The position numbers and the translations under genes are program-made. This document shows positions 34,103 through 42,597 of a stretch of DNA of 64,000 nucleotides, piece after piece (positions within the stretch are counted from its first letter, which is position 1; each line of letters opens with the position of its first letter). The notes beneath the pieces are model-generated. The model was not told the origin of the DNA. It saw only the letters and a program-made list of their open reading frames with translations, and made no database searches. Origin of the DNA: Microbacterium yannicii PS01 (lineage in GTDB: Bacteria > Actinomycetota > Actinomycetes > Actinomycetales > Microbacteriaceae); the NCBI RefSeq assembly GCF_000304335.1, contig NZ_CAJF01000025.1:1-64000 (forward strand). The letters are read 5' to 3'.

Positions 34103-34956
34103 GATGCCACCCCCGCTGCGGAAGCCGCAGGTACCGTGCCCAGCTCGGAGGCGAGCATGTACGCCGAGATCTCCTCCGGGCTCTGCCGCGGCTTGTCGGC
34201 GACGAGGCGGCCGTCGCCGAGGAAGAGCACGCGGTCGGCGTGCGACGCGGCGACAGGGTCGTGAGTGACCATCGCGATGGACTGGCCGTGATCGCGGCTC
34301 GCGGCGGCCAGCAGTCCGAGCACTTCGCGGCCGCTGCGCGAGTCGAGGTTTCCGGTGGGCTCGTCGGCGAAGACGAGGTCGGGTGAGGTGGCCAGGGCGC
34401 GGGCGATCGCGACGCGCTGCTGCTGCCCGCCCGAGAGCTGGTGGGGCCGGTGCCCGAGGCGCGCGGTCAGCCCGAGCGTCTCGACGAGCCCGTCGATGCG
34501 CGAGCGCTCGAGCGCGGTCGGCCGGCGCCCGTCGAGGTCGAACGGCAGCAGGATGTTGCCGAGCGCATCAAGGGTGGGCACCAGGTTGAACGCCTGGAAG
34601 ACGAAGCCGACGCGGCGACGTCGCAGGATGGTGAGCTCGAGGTCGGACAGCCCGGTGATGTCGGTGTCGCCGATCCACGCGCGCCCGGCGGTCGGTGCGT
34701 CCAGGCCCGCCATGATGTGCATCAGGGTCGACTTGCCCGAGCCGGAGGGCCCCATGATCGCGGTGAACTCGCCGCGGCGGATCCCCACGCTCACGCCGTC
34801 GAGGGCCCGCACCGTGCTCTCGCCGGCTCCGTAGGTCTTGGTGAGCTGCTGGACCCGGGCAGCGAGCCCTCCCTGCGCGTCTCTCCACGCACCGACTTCG
34901 TCGTTGCGCGGAGCCTCGGACGGGCTGGGGCCCAGGTCGGTCGATGAAATCTCCAT
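34099..34956 (-). CDS. ABC transporter ATPase (MacB/LolD type)
   Basis: A 285-residue ABC domain with an about 35-residue N-terminal extension. Walker A is GPSGSGKST, the Q-loop [20 protein letters not shown], the signature [15 protein letters not shown] and Walker [21 protein letters not shown]. The H-loop is VTHDP. The sequence is typical of ATPases that energise FtsX-like permeases. ATG 34956 lacks a Shine-Dalgarno sequence; TAACGT lies 7 nt upstream, consistent with a leaderless mRNA. It is the first gene of a two-gene operon with the permease. No dedicated regulator is adjacent; a two-component system lies 0.8 kb away. Confidence 0.92.
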   Translation of the reverse strand: MEISSTDLGPSPSEAPRNDEVGAWRDAQGGLAARVQQLTKTYGAGESTVRALDGVSVGIRRGEFTAIMGPSGSGKSTLMHIMAGLDAPTAGRAWIGDTDITGLSDLELTILRRRRVGFVFQAFNLVPTLDALGNILLPFDLDGRRPTALERSRIDGLVETLGLTARLGHRPHQLSGGQQQRVAIARALATSPDLVFADEPTGNLDSRSGREVLGLLAAASRDHGQSIAMVTHDPVAASHADRVLFLGDGRLVADKPRQSPEEISAYMLASELGTVPAASAAGVAS

Positions 34957-35093
34957 GCCTACGACGTTAGGAATCCGCCTGCCCTCCGGCGTCGGCCGGT
35001 GGAGGCATCCGCCGTACATCGCGAGGATGATCTTCCGGTGCAGCGCCGGCGGGGATATCGTCGCGACAGGCCCACGACGATGAGGGAGACCCG

Positions 35094-35777
35094 ATGCCCG
35101 CCACGCCTCTGCCGCCGAGCGGCGACCTGCCTGCAGGCCCCAAGACCTGCGACGCGAGCGGGATGGCGATGATCCATCGCGTGTTCCGCCATCACTTCGG
35201 CGATGCGCCCCGGCTCGTGCGCGGGGTTCGAACCGGCGACACCGCGCACGGGGAGGTCGTCGCGACGCACCTCGACCTCATCTCGAGCGCCCTCCACGCG
35301 CATCATGAGGGCGAGGACGAGCGCCTTTGGAGCGTCCTCGAGGAGCGCGCTCCGGCGTGCGCATCGCACGTGTCGCGCATGCAGGAGCAGCACGCGGCGA
35401 TCCTGGCGCCGCTGGCCGACCTCGACGCCTCCCTTCCCGCCTGGCGCGCGTCGGCCGCCGATCCGGATGCCGTCCTCCAGGCGCTCGACGGGATCAACGC
35501 CGCGCTGGCCGTGCACCTCCCGGACGAAGAGGCGAACATCGTGCCGGTGATGGAGGTCACCCTGACCGAACGCGAAGCGGAGTGGTTCGGCGAGCACGGC
35601 CGCAAGGCCACTCCGAAGGGCCAGATGTGGAACGCCCTGGGCGGCATCATGGCCGCCCAGCCCGACGGCGGCGAGTGGTTCTTCCGCACCGAGCTCCCCG
35701 CTCCCGCCCGCCTCCTGTGGAAGCTCGTGGGCAAGCGGCAGTACGAGCGCAACCTCGTCGCGCTCGAGGGCCCTTAG
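35094..35777 (+). CDS. Hemerythrin HHE domain protein
   Basis: A 227-residue protein with a hemerythrin-like four-helix bundle in residues 24-165. Candidate iron ligands are in MIHRVFRHHFGD, LHAHHEGEDERLW, SRMQEQHAAIL and LAVHLPDEEANIV. Such domains bind a di-iron centre and are linked to oxygen, NO or iron sensing. The C-terminal 60 residues (GQMWNALGGIMAAQPDGGEW, then RLLWKLVGKRQYER) are an extension shared by actinobacterial relatives. The start is ATG 35094 behind GGGAGA. It is monocistronic, divergent from the ABC exporter and convergent with the response regulator (29 nt apart). Confidence 0.9.
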   Translation: MPATPLPPSGDLPAGPKTCDASGMAMIHRVFRHHFGDAPRLVRGVRTGDTAHGEVVATHLDLISSALHAHHEGEDERLWSVLEERAPACASHVSRMQEQHAAILAPLADLDASLPAWRASAADPDAVLQALDGINAALAVHLPDEEANIVPVMEVTLTEREAEWFGEHGRKATPKGQMWNALGGIMAAQPDGGEWFFRTELPAPARLLWKLVGKRQYERNLVALEGP

Positions 35778-35806
35778 CTCAGCATCCCCTCCCCCTCGGG
35801 GGAAGC

Positions 35807-36466
35807 TCAGGCCAGGCCGTGCTCGAAGGCGAAGACGACCAGCTGCACGCGGTCGCGCAGGGCCAGCTTGGTGAGGATCCGGCTGATGTGGGTCTTCACG
35901 GTGGCCTCCGAGAGGAACTCCCGCGCGGCGATCTCGGCGTTGGAGAGCCCGCGGGCCGCGAGCGCGAAGATCTCGCGCTCGCGCTCGGTCAGCTCGGCAT
36001 AGGCCGGCGGGACGGGGCGGGCCGCGGCATCCGTGAATCTCTCGAACAGCTCGCGGGTCGCCGACGCGGCGATGACGGCCGAGCCGGCGTGCACGGTGCG
36101 GATCGCGGCGAGGAGGAACTCGGGGTCGGCGTCCTTCAGCAGGAACCCGCTCGCCCCCTGCCGGATGGCGCGCGCCGCGGCCTCATCGAGATCGAACGTC
36201 GTGAGCATCACGATGCGGGGCGGCTCCCGGCCCGGCTCCGGCGGATCGGCCAGCAGCTCGGTCGTCGCCGCGAGCCCGTCCATGACGGGCATCCGGATGT
36301 CCATCAGCACGACGTCGGGGCGGCTCGCGCGCACGACGTCGAGCGCTTCGCGACCATCGGATGCCTCGGCGACGACTTCGAGGTCGGGCTGCGAGTCGAC
36401 GAGCATGCGGATGCCCGCGCGGAACAGCGCCTGATCGTCGACCAGCGCGACACGTATGCGGGTCAT
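35807..36466 (-). CDS. NarL/LuxR-family response regulator
   Basis: A 219-residue two-domain regulator. The receiver domain starts RIRVALVDDQALFRAGIRML; the acidic pair is D10/D11 and the phosphorylated aspartate is D56 (VVLMDIRMP). The conserved Thr (MLTTFDLDE) and Lys (GFLLKDADPE) are present. The C-terminal GerE helix-turn-helix is ELTEREREIFALAARGLSNA then EIAAREFLSEATVKTHISRI. It should be phosphorylated by the histidine kinase encoded just upstream (184 nt gap). ATG 36466 is preceded by AAGGAAG. Targets are unknown; the nearby MacB-like exporter or hemerythrin gene are candidates by position only. Confidence 0.93.
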   Translation of the reverse strand: MTRIRVALVDDQALFRAGIRMLVDSQPDLEVVAEASDGREALDVVRASRPDVVLMDIRMPVMDGLAATTELLADPPEPGREPPRIVMLTTFDLDEAAARAIRQGASGFLLKDADPEFLLAAIRTVHAGSAVIAASATRELFERFTDAAARPVPPAYAELTEREREIFALAARGLSNAEIAAREFLSEATVKTHISRILTKLALRDRVQLVVFAFEHGLA

Positions 36467-36650
36467 GCTCTTCCTTCGGTCGTGCGCGGCCCGCAGGTGC
36501 GGTTTCGATTCCGCGTCCGCCGGGGCGCCGTCCGCAGGTGCGGAGATCCGGGCCGACACGCCGTGCGGCGGCATCCGCTCCCGGCGAACCGGGCGCCGCG
36601 TCCGCACGAGCGGATCCGATTCGGCGCACGGACACCGCCGTAGCCGCGCA

Positions 36651-37958
36651 TCACGGCGCCTCTCCCACCGGGAGGACGGCCGACACGAGGAAGGAGCCGG
36701 CGGGGTCGGCGCCTGCATCGAGCCGCCCGCCGACCAGCTGGGCGCGCTCGCGCATGCCGATGAGTCCGTGCCCGCGGTGCGCCTCGACAGAAGGCGGTGT
36801 GCCGGCGAGCGGGTTGCGCACCTCGACCTCGACCCGGTCGGGCAGCCACGCCAGCCGCACATCGACCGGTCCGCCCGGCGCGCCATGCCGCAGCGCGTTC
36901 GTCAGGGCCTCCTGCAGGATGCGGTACACCGCGAGCTGCGCCGAGGCCGGCGGCGTGCCGGGTGGCGCCGGATCGACGTCCACGCGCAGCTGGACGCCGG
37001 CCGCGCGCACGTGCGCGTACAGGGTCTCGAGGTCGGCGAGCGTGGGCTGCGGACCGTCGCCCTGCCGGTGCCGCAGCTGCGTCAGCAGCAGGCGGACGTC
37101 GGCGAGCGCCGCGCGCGCCGTCGCCGAGATCGTGCCGAGCGCTTCGCTCGCGAGGGCGGACTCGGGCGTGACCGAAGGCGGACCGGGTGCCGCAGCCCCC
37201 GCGCCCGATGACGTCGGCGAGTTCGCACCGTGAGGCTGGTCGGCGACCGCATCGGGGGATCCCGCCGGCCGTGCGGCCGCGAGTGCGTACCGGGCGCCGT
37301 CCGCCTGGGCGATCACGACCGCCAGCGAGTGGGCGACGATGTCGTGCATATCGCGGGCGATGCGCACGCGCTCCTGCTCGGCCGCCGCTTCGCCTTCCGC
37401 CCGCTCCTGGGCTTCGCGGTTAGCTCGCGCACGCACCGACGAGCGCAGGAGCGCGCCCACCGTCCACGACAGGCCGAGCGCGAACGCCGCCGCGACCAGC
37501 AGCAGCAGCGCGGACGGCAGCGTCTCCCACGACAACCCGCCGCCGCTGAACATGAGCGGACCGGTGGTCAGATACACCGTGATGACCAGCGCACCGAGGA
37601 TGGCAGAGGCGAAGCCCGCCCAGTACAAGCGCGTCGAACCGTAGGCGGCCGTCGCATACAGCACGGCGAAGACCGCGAGGTCGGCGAAGCTCGGCGACCG
37701 GCCGAGGCCCACCTGCAGCAGGGCTCCGGCCCAGGCGAGCCCGAGCGCCAGCGCCGGAGAGACACGACGGACCGCGAGCGCCCCGCTGAACAGCGCGGCG
37801 ATGAGCACGGCCGCGAACAGCGTTGCGGGCCGGCCGATGAACGCCTCCACGGTCGCCTGCCCGGTGATCACGAGCTCGATCGGCGTCGCGATGAGGAAGA
37901 AGACCACCGCGATCGATACGTCGACGACGAGCTGGAAGGGCTTCAGTCGGCGGAACAC
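36651..37958 (-). CDS. Sensor histidine kinase (HisKA_3 family)
   Basis: A 435-residue membrane kinase. The N-terminal half has about five hydrophobic segments (residues 10-175) with short loops and no obvious sensor domain. The dimerisation/phosphoacceptor segment is VRIARDMHDIVAHSLAVVIA, with H205. An insertion rich in Ala, Pro, Gly and Ser follows (residues 230-265). The ATPase part includes VYRILQEALTNALRHG and GHGLIGMRERAQLVGG. Its partner is the response regulator downstream. GTG 37958 is used; TAGCGT lies 6 nt upstream, so the mRNA is probably leaderless. The stimulus is not inferable. Confidence 0.92.
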   Translation of the reverse strand: MFRRLKPFQLVVDVSIAVVFFLIATPIELVITGQATVEAFIGRPATLFAAVLIAALFSGALAVRRVSPALALGLAWAGALLQVGLGRSPSFADLAVFAVLYATAAYGSTRLYWAGFASAILGALVITVYLTTGPLMFSGGGLSWETLPSALLLLVAAAFALGLSWTVGALLRSSVRARANREAQERAEGEAAAEQERVRIARDMHDIVAHSLAVVIAQADGARYALAAARPAGSPDAVADQPHGANSPTSSGAGAAAPGPPSVTPESALASEALGTISATARAALADVRLLLTQLRHRQGDGPQPTLADLETLYAHVRAAGVQLRVDVDPAPPGTPPASAQLAVYRILQEALTNALRHGAPGGPVDVRLAWLPDRVEVEVRNPLAGTPPSVEAHRGHGLIGMRERAQLVGGRLDAGADPAGSFLVSAVLPVGEAP

Positions 37959-38077
37959 GAATTCACGCTACGGGAGAACGGATGCCGCGGCATCCGTCCC
38001 GCGCTGTACGGCGGGTGCGACGGCATCCGCCTCGCGATGTACACGGCTCGCGGCGTTAAGGTCGGCCGGCCCAACCA

Positions 38078-38106
38078 TTGCCAGGCGGAGCGCAAGGCTT
38101 TACTGT
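38078..38106 (+). promoter_or_regulatory. Promoter of the pyrimidine-degradation cluster
   Basis: TTGCCA (38078-38083, 5/6) and TACTGT (38101-38106) have exactly 17 bp between them. Start would be near 38112, leaving an about 118-nt leader before 38230. It is the only good promoter seen in the 271-bp gap and is well placed to drive the whole plus-strand cluster. Confidence 0.6.
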
Positions 38107-38123
38107 CGCGTCACAGGGCGAAA

Positions 38124-38207
38124 CCGACGGGAAACGTCGGGTCGACAGGATCAGGGAACGGGGCTGCTCCATCGATCCGACCCCGTCGGTCCCTGCCCGA
38201 GGGACCC
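38124..38207 (+). promoter_or_regulatory. Two hairpins in the leader of the pyrimidine cluster
   Basis: Hairpin 1 is CCGACG-GGAAA-CGTCGG (38124-38140). Hairpin 2 is GGTCCCT-GCCCG-AGGGACC (38189-38207), 22 nt before the start codon. Both arms are perfect. They could be a protein-binding site or an RNA control element; no known riboswitch was recognised. Confidence 0.4.
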
Positions 38208-38229
38208 AGCCAAGGACGGACGGAGAACC

Positions 38230-39078
38230 ATGACCACGGTACGCGCGGCCATTTCACAGACCACCTGGACCGGCGACAAGGAGTCGATGCTCGACAAGCA
38301 CGAGGGGTTCGCGCGGGATGCCGCCGCCCAGGGTGCGCAGGTCGTGTGCTTCCAGGAGCTGTTCTACGGCCCGTACTTCGGGATCACGCAGGACAAGAAG
38401 TACTACCGGTACGCCGAGGCCGCCGACGGCCCCATCGTTCAGCGTTTCGCCGCGCTCGCGAAGGAGCTCGGGATCGTGACGGTGCTGCCGATCTACGAAG
38501 AGGCGGAGACCGGGGTGTACTACAACACCTCGGTGCTCGTCGATGCCGACGGCGCCGTGCTCGGCAAGTACCGCAAGCATCACCTGCCCCACCTCGACCG
38601 GTTCTGGGAGAAGTTCTACTTCCGCCCGGGCAACCTGGGCTACCCGGTCTTCGAGACGGCCGTCGGGCGGGTCGGCATGTACATCTGCTACGACCGCCAC
38701 TTCCCCGAAGGGTGGCGCGAGCTGGGACTGGCGAACGCCCACATCGTGTTCAATCCCAACGCCACCAAGCCGGGGCTGTCGAACCGGCTGTGGGAGGTCG
38801 AGGGGCCGGCGGCGGCCGTGGCCAACGGCTACTTCGTGCTGCAGCCCAACCGCGTCGGACGCGAGGACAACGAGTACGGCGACCTGGCCGTCGACTTCTA
38901 CGGCACGAGCCAGGTGATCGATCCGCGAGGGAACTTCGTGGGCGAGCGGGGCTCGAGCGAACACGAGGAGCTGCTCGTGCGCGACCTCGATCTCGGAATG
39001 GTGCTGGAGATGCGCGATGACTGGCAGTTCTATCGCGACCGCCGGCCGGACTCGTACACCCGGATCGCGAAGCCCTAG
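38230..39078 (+). CDS. Beta-ureidopropionase / N-carbamoyl-amino-acid amidohydrolase (nitrilase family)
   Basis: A 282-residue nitrilase-superfamily enzyme. The catalytic triad is visible: E43 in FQELFYG, K116 in KYRKHHLP and C153 in YICYDRHFPE. It should hydrolyse N-carbamoyl-beta-alanine to beta-alanine, CO2 and ammonia, the third step of reductive pyrimidine breakdown; D- or L-carbamoylase activity is the alternative. Start is ATG 38230 with GGAGAA 4 nt upstream. The dihydropyrimidinase gene follows after 9 nt, which fixes the pathway context. Residues IVFNPNATKPGLSNRLWEVE are typical of carbamoylases of this group. Confidence 0.88.
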   Translation: MTTVRAAISQTTWTGDKESMLDKHEGFARDAAAQGAQVVCFQELFYGPYFGITQDKKYYRYAEAADGPIVQRFAALAKELGIVTVLPIYEEAETGVYYNTSVLVDADGAVLGKYRKHHLPHLDRFWEKFYFRPGNLGYPVFETAVGRVGMYICYDRHFPEGWRELGLANAHIVFNPNATKPGLSNRLWEVEGPAAAVANGYFVLQPNRVGREDNEYGDLAVDFYGTSQVIDPRGNFVGERGSSEHEELLVRDLDLGMVLEMRDDWQFYRDRRPDSYTRIAKP

Positions 39079-39087
39079 GAGACCGAC

Positions 39088-40521
39088 ATGACCACCACAC
39101 TGATCACCGGCGGGACCGTCGTCTCGGCGACCGGGCGGGGCGAGGCGGACGTGCTGATCGACGGCGAGACCATCGTCGCGGTGCTCGCCCCCGGCTCGCA
39201 GCTTCTGGGAACGGATGTCGCGGCCTCCGTCGACACGGTCATCGACGCCACCGGCAAGTACGTCATCCCCGGCGGCATCGACGCCCACACGCACATGGAG
39301 CTGCCCTTCGGCGGCACCGCGGCTTCCGACACGTTCGAGACCGGCACCCGCGCGGCGGCGTGGGGCGGCACGACGTCGATCATCGACTTCGCCGTGCAGC
39401 GCTACGGCGAGCGCGTGCAGGACGGCCTCGCGGCCTGGCACGAGAAGGCGCGCGGCAACTGCGCCATCGACTACGGCTTCCACCAGATCGTCGGCGGCGT
39501 CGACGACGATTCGCTCGCCGCGATGCGGGGGCTCCTGGACGAGGGCGTCTCGAGCTTCAAGCTGTTCATGGCCTACCCGGGGGTTTTCTACTCCGACGAC
39601 GCGCAGGTGCTGAAGGCCATGCAGGTGTCGGCCGACACCGGGCTGCTCACGATGATGCATGCCGAGAACGGCCCGGCGATCGATGTGCTCGCGGCCCAGC
39701 TGGCCGAGGCGGGCAAGAAGGCGCCGTACTACCACGGCATCGCCCGGGCCTGGCAGATGGAGGAGGAGGCCACGCACCGCGCGATCATGCTCGCCAACCT
39801 CACCGGGGCGCCCCTGTACACGGTGCATGTGAGCTCGAAGCAGGCGGTGGATCAGATCGCCTGGGCGCGCGACCAGGGCTGGAACGTCTTCGGAGAGACC
39901 TGCCCGCAGTACCTGTACCTCTCGCTCGAAGAGCAGCTCGGCGGGTTCAGCGAGGAGTGGGGGCAGTTCGAGGGCGCCAAGTGGGTGTGCTCGACGCCGC
40001 TGCGCAGCCGCAAGGAGGGCCATCAGCACCACATGTGGCAGGCGCTGCGCACCAACGACATCCAGATGGTCTCGACCGACCACTGCCCCTTCTGCATGAA
40101 GGGCCAGAAGGATCTGGGCCTCGATGACTTCCGCGCCATCCCGAACGGGATCGGCTCGGTCGAGCACCGCATGGACCTCATGTACCAGGGCGTCGTGACA
40201 GGCAAGATCACGCTCGAGCGATGGGTCGAGCTGACGAGCACGACTCCCGCGCGCATGTTCGGCCTCTACGGCAGAAAAGGCGTCATCCAGCCCGGCGCGG
40301 ACGGCGATGTCGTGGTCTACGACCCGAACGGCCACACCGCGATCTCGGCAGCGACGCACCACATGAACATGGACCACTCGGCGTGGGAAGGGTTCGAGAT
40401 CGACGGGCACGTCGACACGGTGCTCTCGCGCGGCAAGGTGATCGTCGACAACGGCGAGTACCTCGGCGCCAAGGGCGACGGGCGCTTCCTCAAGCGCGGC
40501 CTGAGCCAGTACCTGATCTGA
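39088..40521 (+). CDS. hydA: Dihydropyrimidinase / D-hydantoinase
   Basis: A 477-residue cyclic amidohydrolase. Metal ligands are all present: H67 and H69 (DAHTHME), K158 (SSFKLFMAYPG, the carbamylated lysine), H191 (MMHAENG), H247 (VHVSSKQ) and D331 (STDHCPF). It opens dihydrouracil, dihydrothymine or hydantoins to the N-carbamoyl amino acid used by the preceding gene's product. Start is ATG 39088, with AGGAG formed across the stop of the previous gene. The length is normal. The position between carbamoylase, oxidoreductase and transporter genes supports pyrimidine or hydantoin catabolism rather than allantoin use. Confidence 0.94.
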   Translation: MTTTLITGGTVVSATGRGEADVLIDGETIVAVLAPGSQLLGTDVAASVDTVIDATGKYVIPGGIDAHTHMELPFGGTAASDTFETGTRAAAWGGTTSIIDFAVQRYGERVQDGLAAWHEKARGNCAIDYGFHQIVGGVDDDSLAAMRGLLDEGVSSFKLFMAYPGVFYSDDAQVLKAMQVSADTGLLTMMHAENGPAIDVLAAQLAEAGKKAPYYHGIARAWQMEEEATHRAIMLANLTGAPLYTVHVSSKQAVDQIAWARDQGWNVFGETCPQYLYLSLEEQLGGFSEEWGQFEGAKWVCSTPLRSRKEGHQHHMWQALRTNDIQMVSTDHCPFCMKGQKDLGLDDFRAIPNGIGSVEHRMDLMYQGVVTGKITLERWVELTSTTPARMFGLYGRKGVIQPGADGDVVVYDPNGHTAISAATHHMNMDHSAWEGFEIDGHVDTVLSRGKVIVDNGEYLGAKGDGRFLKRGLSQYLI

Positions 40522-40528
40522 GACAACC

Positions 40529-40572
40529 GGTCGCTGGGCCTGTCGGAGCGCACTTCGACAGGCTCAGGGACC
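40529..40572. repeat. Dispersed palindromic repeat (CTTCGACAGG family), complete copy
   Basis: The left arm GGTCGCTGGGCCTGTCGGAG (40529-40548) pairs with the right arm CTTCGACAGGCTCAGGGACC (40553-40572) at 17 of 20 positions around a 4-nt loop. It lies in the 64-bp gap between the dihydropyrimidinase and the luciferase-like gene, ending just before the next ribosome-binding site. Confidence 0.85.
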
Positions 40573-40585
40573 GCAAAGGAGAGAC

Positions 40586-41620
40586 ATGGACTTCGGCGTC
40601 GTACTGCAGACCAACCCGCCCGCCGCGCGCACCGTCCAGCTGGCGAAGCTCGCCGAGGCCCACGGCTTCAGCCACGTGTGGACCTTCGACTCGCACCTGC
40701 TGTGGCAGGAGCCCTACGTGATCCACTCGGCGATCCTCGCCGAGACCAAGCGGGTGACCGTCGGCCCGTTCGTCACGAACCCCGCGACGCGGGACTGGAC
40801 GGTCACGGCATCCGTCTTCGCCACGCTCAACGAGATGTACGGCAACCGCACCGTCTGCGGCATCGGTCGCGGCGACTCCGCCGTGCGGGTGACCAACGGC
40901 AAACCCACCACGATGGCCGAGCTGCGCGAGTCCATCCACGTGATCCGCGAGCTGGCCAACTCGCGGCCGGTCGACTACAGGGGCGCGACGCTGCAGTTCC
41001 CGTGGAGCCGCGGATCGGAGCTGGAGGTGTGGGTTGCGGCCTACGGGCCCATGGCGCTGAAGCTCACCGGCGAGGTGGGCGACGGCTTCATCCTGCAGCT
41101 CGCAGACGTCGACATCGCCGCGTGGATGATCAAGACGGTGAAGGATGCCGCGGCGGCCGCCGGACGCGATCCGGAGTCGCTGTCGTTCTGCGTCGCCGCG
41201 CCGATGTACATCGGCGAGGACTGGGAGCACATGCGCGAGCAGTGCCGCTGGTTCGGGGGGATGGTCGGCAACCACGTGGCCGACATCGTCGCCAAGTACG
41301 GGCATCACAGTGCCGGAACAGAGGCGGGAGCGATCCCCGACGCGCTGGCCGACTACATCCGGGGTCGCCAGGGCTACGACTACAACACCCACGGCAAGGC
41401 CGACAACGACCATGTCGACTTCGTGCCCGACGACATCGTCGAGCGGTTCTGCATCCTGGGCACAGCCGACGAGCACATCGCGAAGCTCGAGCAGCTGCGC
41501 GCGCTGGGTGTCACGCAGTTCGCCGGCTATCTGCAGCACGACAACAAGGAAGAGACGATGCGGGTGTACGGCGAGACCGTCATTCCCGCGCTTCAGACTC
41601 ACGTGGACGCCAAGAGATGA
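40586..41620 (+). CDS. Luciferase-like (LLM) F420/FMN-dependent oxidoreductase
   Basis: A 344-residue LLM-fold protein from ATG 40586 (AAAGGAGA upstream). The N-terminal strand MDFGVVLQTNPPAARTVQLA is followed by LAEAHGFSHVWTFDSHLLWQ, GPFVTNPATRDWTVTASVFA, GIGRGDSAVRVTNGKPTTMA and ELEVWVAAYGPMALKLTGEV, all usual in the F420/FMN-dependent class. I associate this type with the putative F420-dependent oxidoreductases often found beside hydantoinase genes (CPS_4043-like). The cluster has no classical dihydropyrimidine dehydrogenase, so this enzyme may catalyse a redox step on a pyrimidine or related ring, but that is inference. The permease gene overlaps its stop (ATGA). Confidence 0.85.
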   Translation: MDFGVVLQTNPPAARTVQLAKLAEAHGFSHVWTFDSHLLWQEPYVIHSAILAETKRVTVGPFVTNPATRDWTVTASVFATLNEMYGNRTVCGIGRGDSAVRVTNGKPTTMAELRESIHVIRELANSRPVDYRGATLQFPWSRGSELEVWVAAYGPMALKLTGEVGDGFILQLADVDIAAWMIKTVKDAAAAAGRDPESLSFCVAAPMYIGEDWEHMREQCRWFGGMVGNHVADIVAKYGHHSAGTEAGAIPDALADYIRGRQGYDYNTHGKADNDHVDFVPDDIVERFCILGTADEHIAKLEQLRALGVTQFAGYLQHDNKEETMRVYGETVIPALQTHVDAKR

Positions 41621-42597
41621 CCGACCTTCGACAGGCGCCGGCACCGGGGAGCGGCCAGGAGCCTGCTCTTTCGCGGCCCCCCGCGCCGGGCGATCCCTCC
41701 CGGCCGGCCCGGGCGCCCCGCCCACGGTCGCGTCGCTCGGCGGCGCCGTGGCTGTGGGGCGTCGTCGGCGTCGCCGCGGTCGTGATCGCGTGGGAGCTGT
41801 ACAAGCTCCTCGCGCCGGAGGACGGCGTGCTGGTGGCGGGCCTGCGAATCCTTCCCCGCACCACCGACCTCGCGATGCCCCACGTCTGGGACATGGCCGG
41901 ACGCCTCCTCGCGCCCGTCACACGGCAGGAAGGATCGCCTCCGCTCTGGGGGGTCATCGCCGTCGGCGCCCTCACCACGCTCGGGATCGCAGCGGTGGGG
42001 TGGCTCGTCGGGATGATCGTGGGCTTCGCCTTCGCCCTGATCATGCAGCGCTGGCGTCTCGCCGAATGGGGGCTCCTGCCCTGGATCATCCTCAGCCAGA
42101 CCGTGCCGCTCATCGCGTTCGCGCCGATCGTCAAGAGCTGGGGCTCGCGCATCGAGATCGGCGGATTCGAATGGCAGGACTGGATGTCGGTGGCACTCAT
42201 CGCGTCGTATCTCGCCTTCTTCCCGATCGCCGTCGGAGCGCTGCGTGGGCTGCAATCGCCCGACCGCATCCATACCGAGCTCATGCACACGTACGCCGCC
42301 GGGTACTGGGCCACCCTGATGAAGCTGCGGCTGCCGGCATCCGTGCCCTATCTGCTTCCGGCGCTGCGGCTCGGCGCTGCGAACGCGGTCATCGGAGCGG
42401 TGGTGGCCGAGGTCTCGACGGGCCTGCAGGGCGGAATCGGGCGGCTGCTGATCCAGTTCGCCGGGCAGGCATCCGGCGATCCCGCCAAGGCATGGGGACC
42501 GATCTTCGGAGCCATCGCTCTCGGGCTGGTCGCCGCCGGCTCGGTGGCGCTGCTCGGACTGCTCCTGAAGGACTACCGCCGAGGAGAGGCAGCCTGA
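41617..42597 (+). CDS. ABC transporter permease 1 (SsuC/ThiX-like)
   Basis: A 326-residue permease. The N-terminal 45 residues are disordered and begin MTDLRQAPAPGSG, a remnant of the palindromic-repeat peptide LRQAQGP. About six membrane helices follow, the first near 48-65 (LWGVVGVAAVVIAWELYKLL). The coupling motif is in HTYAAGYWATLMKLRLPASV. ATG 41617 overlaps the previous stop. It belongs to the family that works with NMT1/THI5-like binding proteins. It pairs with the second permease at 43442, so the channel is probably a heterodimer. The likely cargo is a pyrimidine or related ring. Confidence 0.9.
   Translation: MTDLRQAPAPGSGQEPALSRPPAPGDPSRPARAPRPRSRRSAAPWLWGVVGVAAVVIAWELYKLLAPEDGVLVAGLRILPRTTDLAMPHVWDMAGRLLAPVTRQEGSPPLWGVIAVGALTTLGIAAVGWLVGMIVGFAFALIMQRWRLAEWGLLPWIILSQTVPLIAFAPIVKSWGSRIEIGGFEWQDWMSVALIASYLAFFPIAVGALRGLQSPDRIHTELMHTYAAGYWATLMKLRLPASVPYLLPALRLGAANAVIGAVVAEVSTGLQGGIGRLLIQFAGQASGDPAKAWGPIFGAIALGLVAAGSVALLGLLLKDYRRGEAA

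Noticed and set aside
35760..35810. A tRNA-like TTAGCTCAG string
   Set aside because: No cloverleaf can be drawn; it is the end of the hemerythrin gene plus a C/G-rich convergent gap.
36467..36650. Small gene between the response regulator and the kinase
   Set aside because: Open frames exist in several phases but none has a ribosome-binding site or a recognisable product; treated as an untranslated gap within the two-gene operon.
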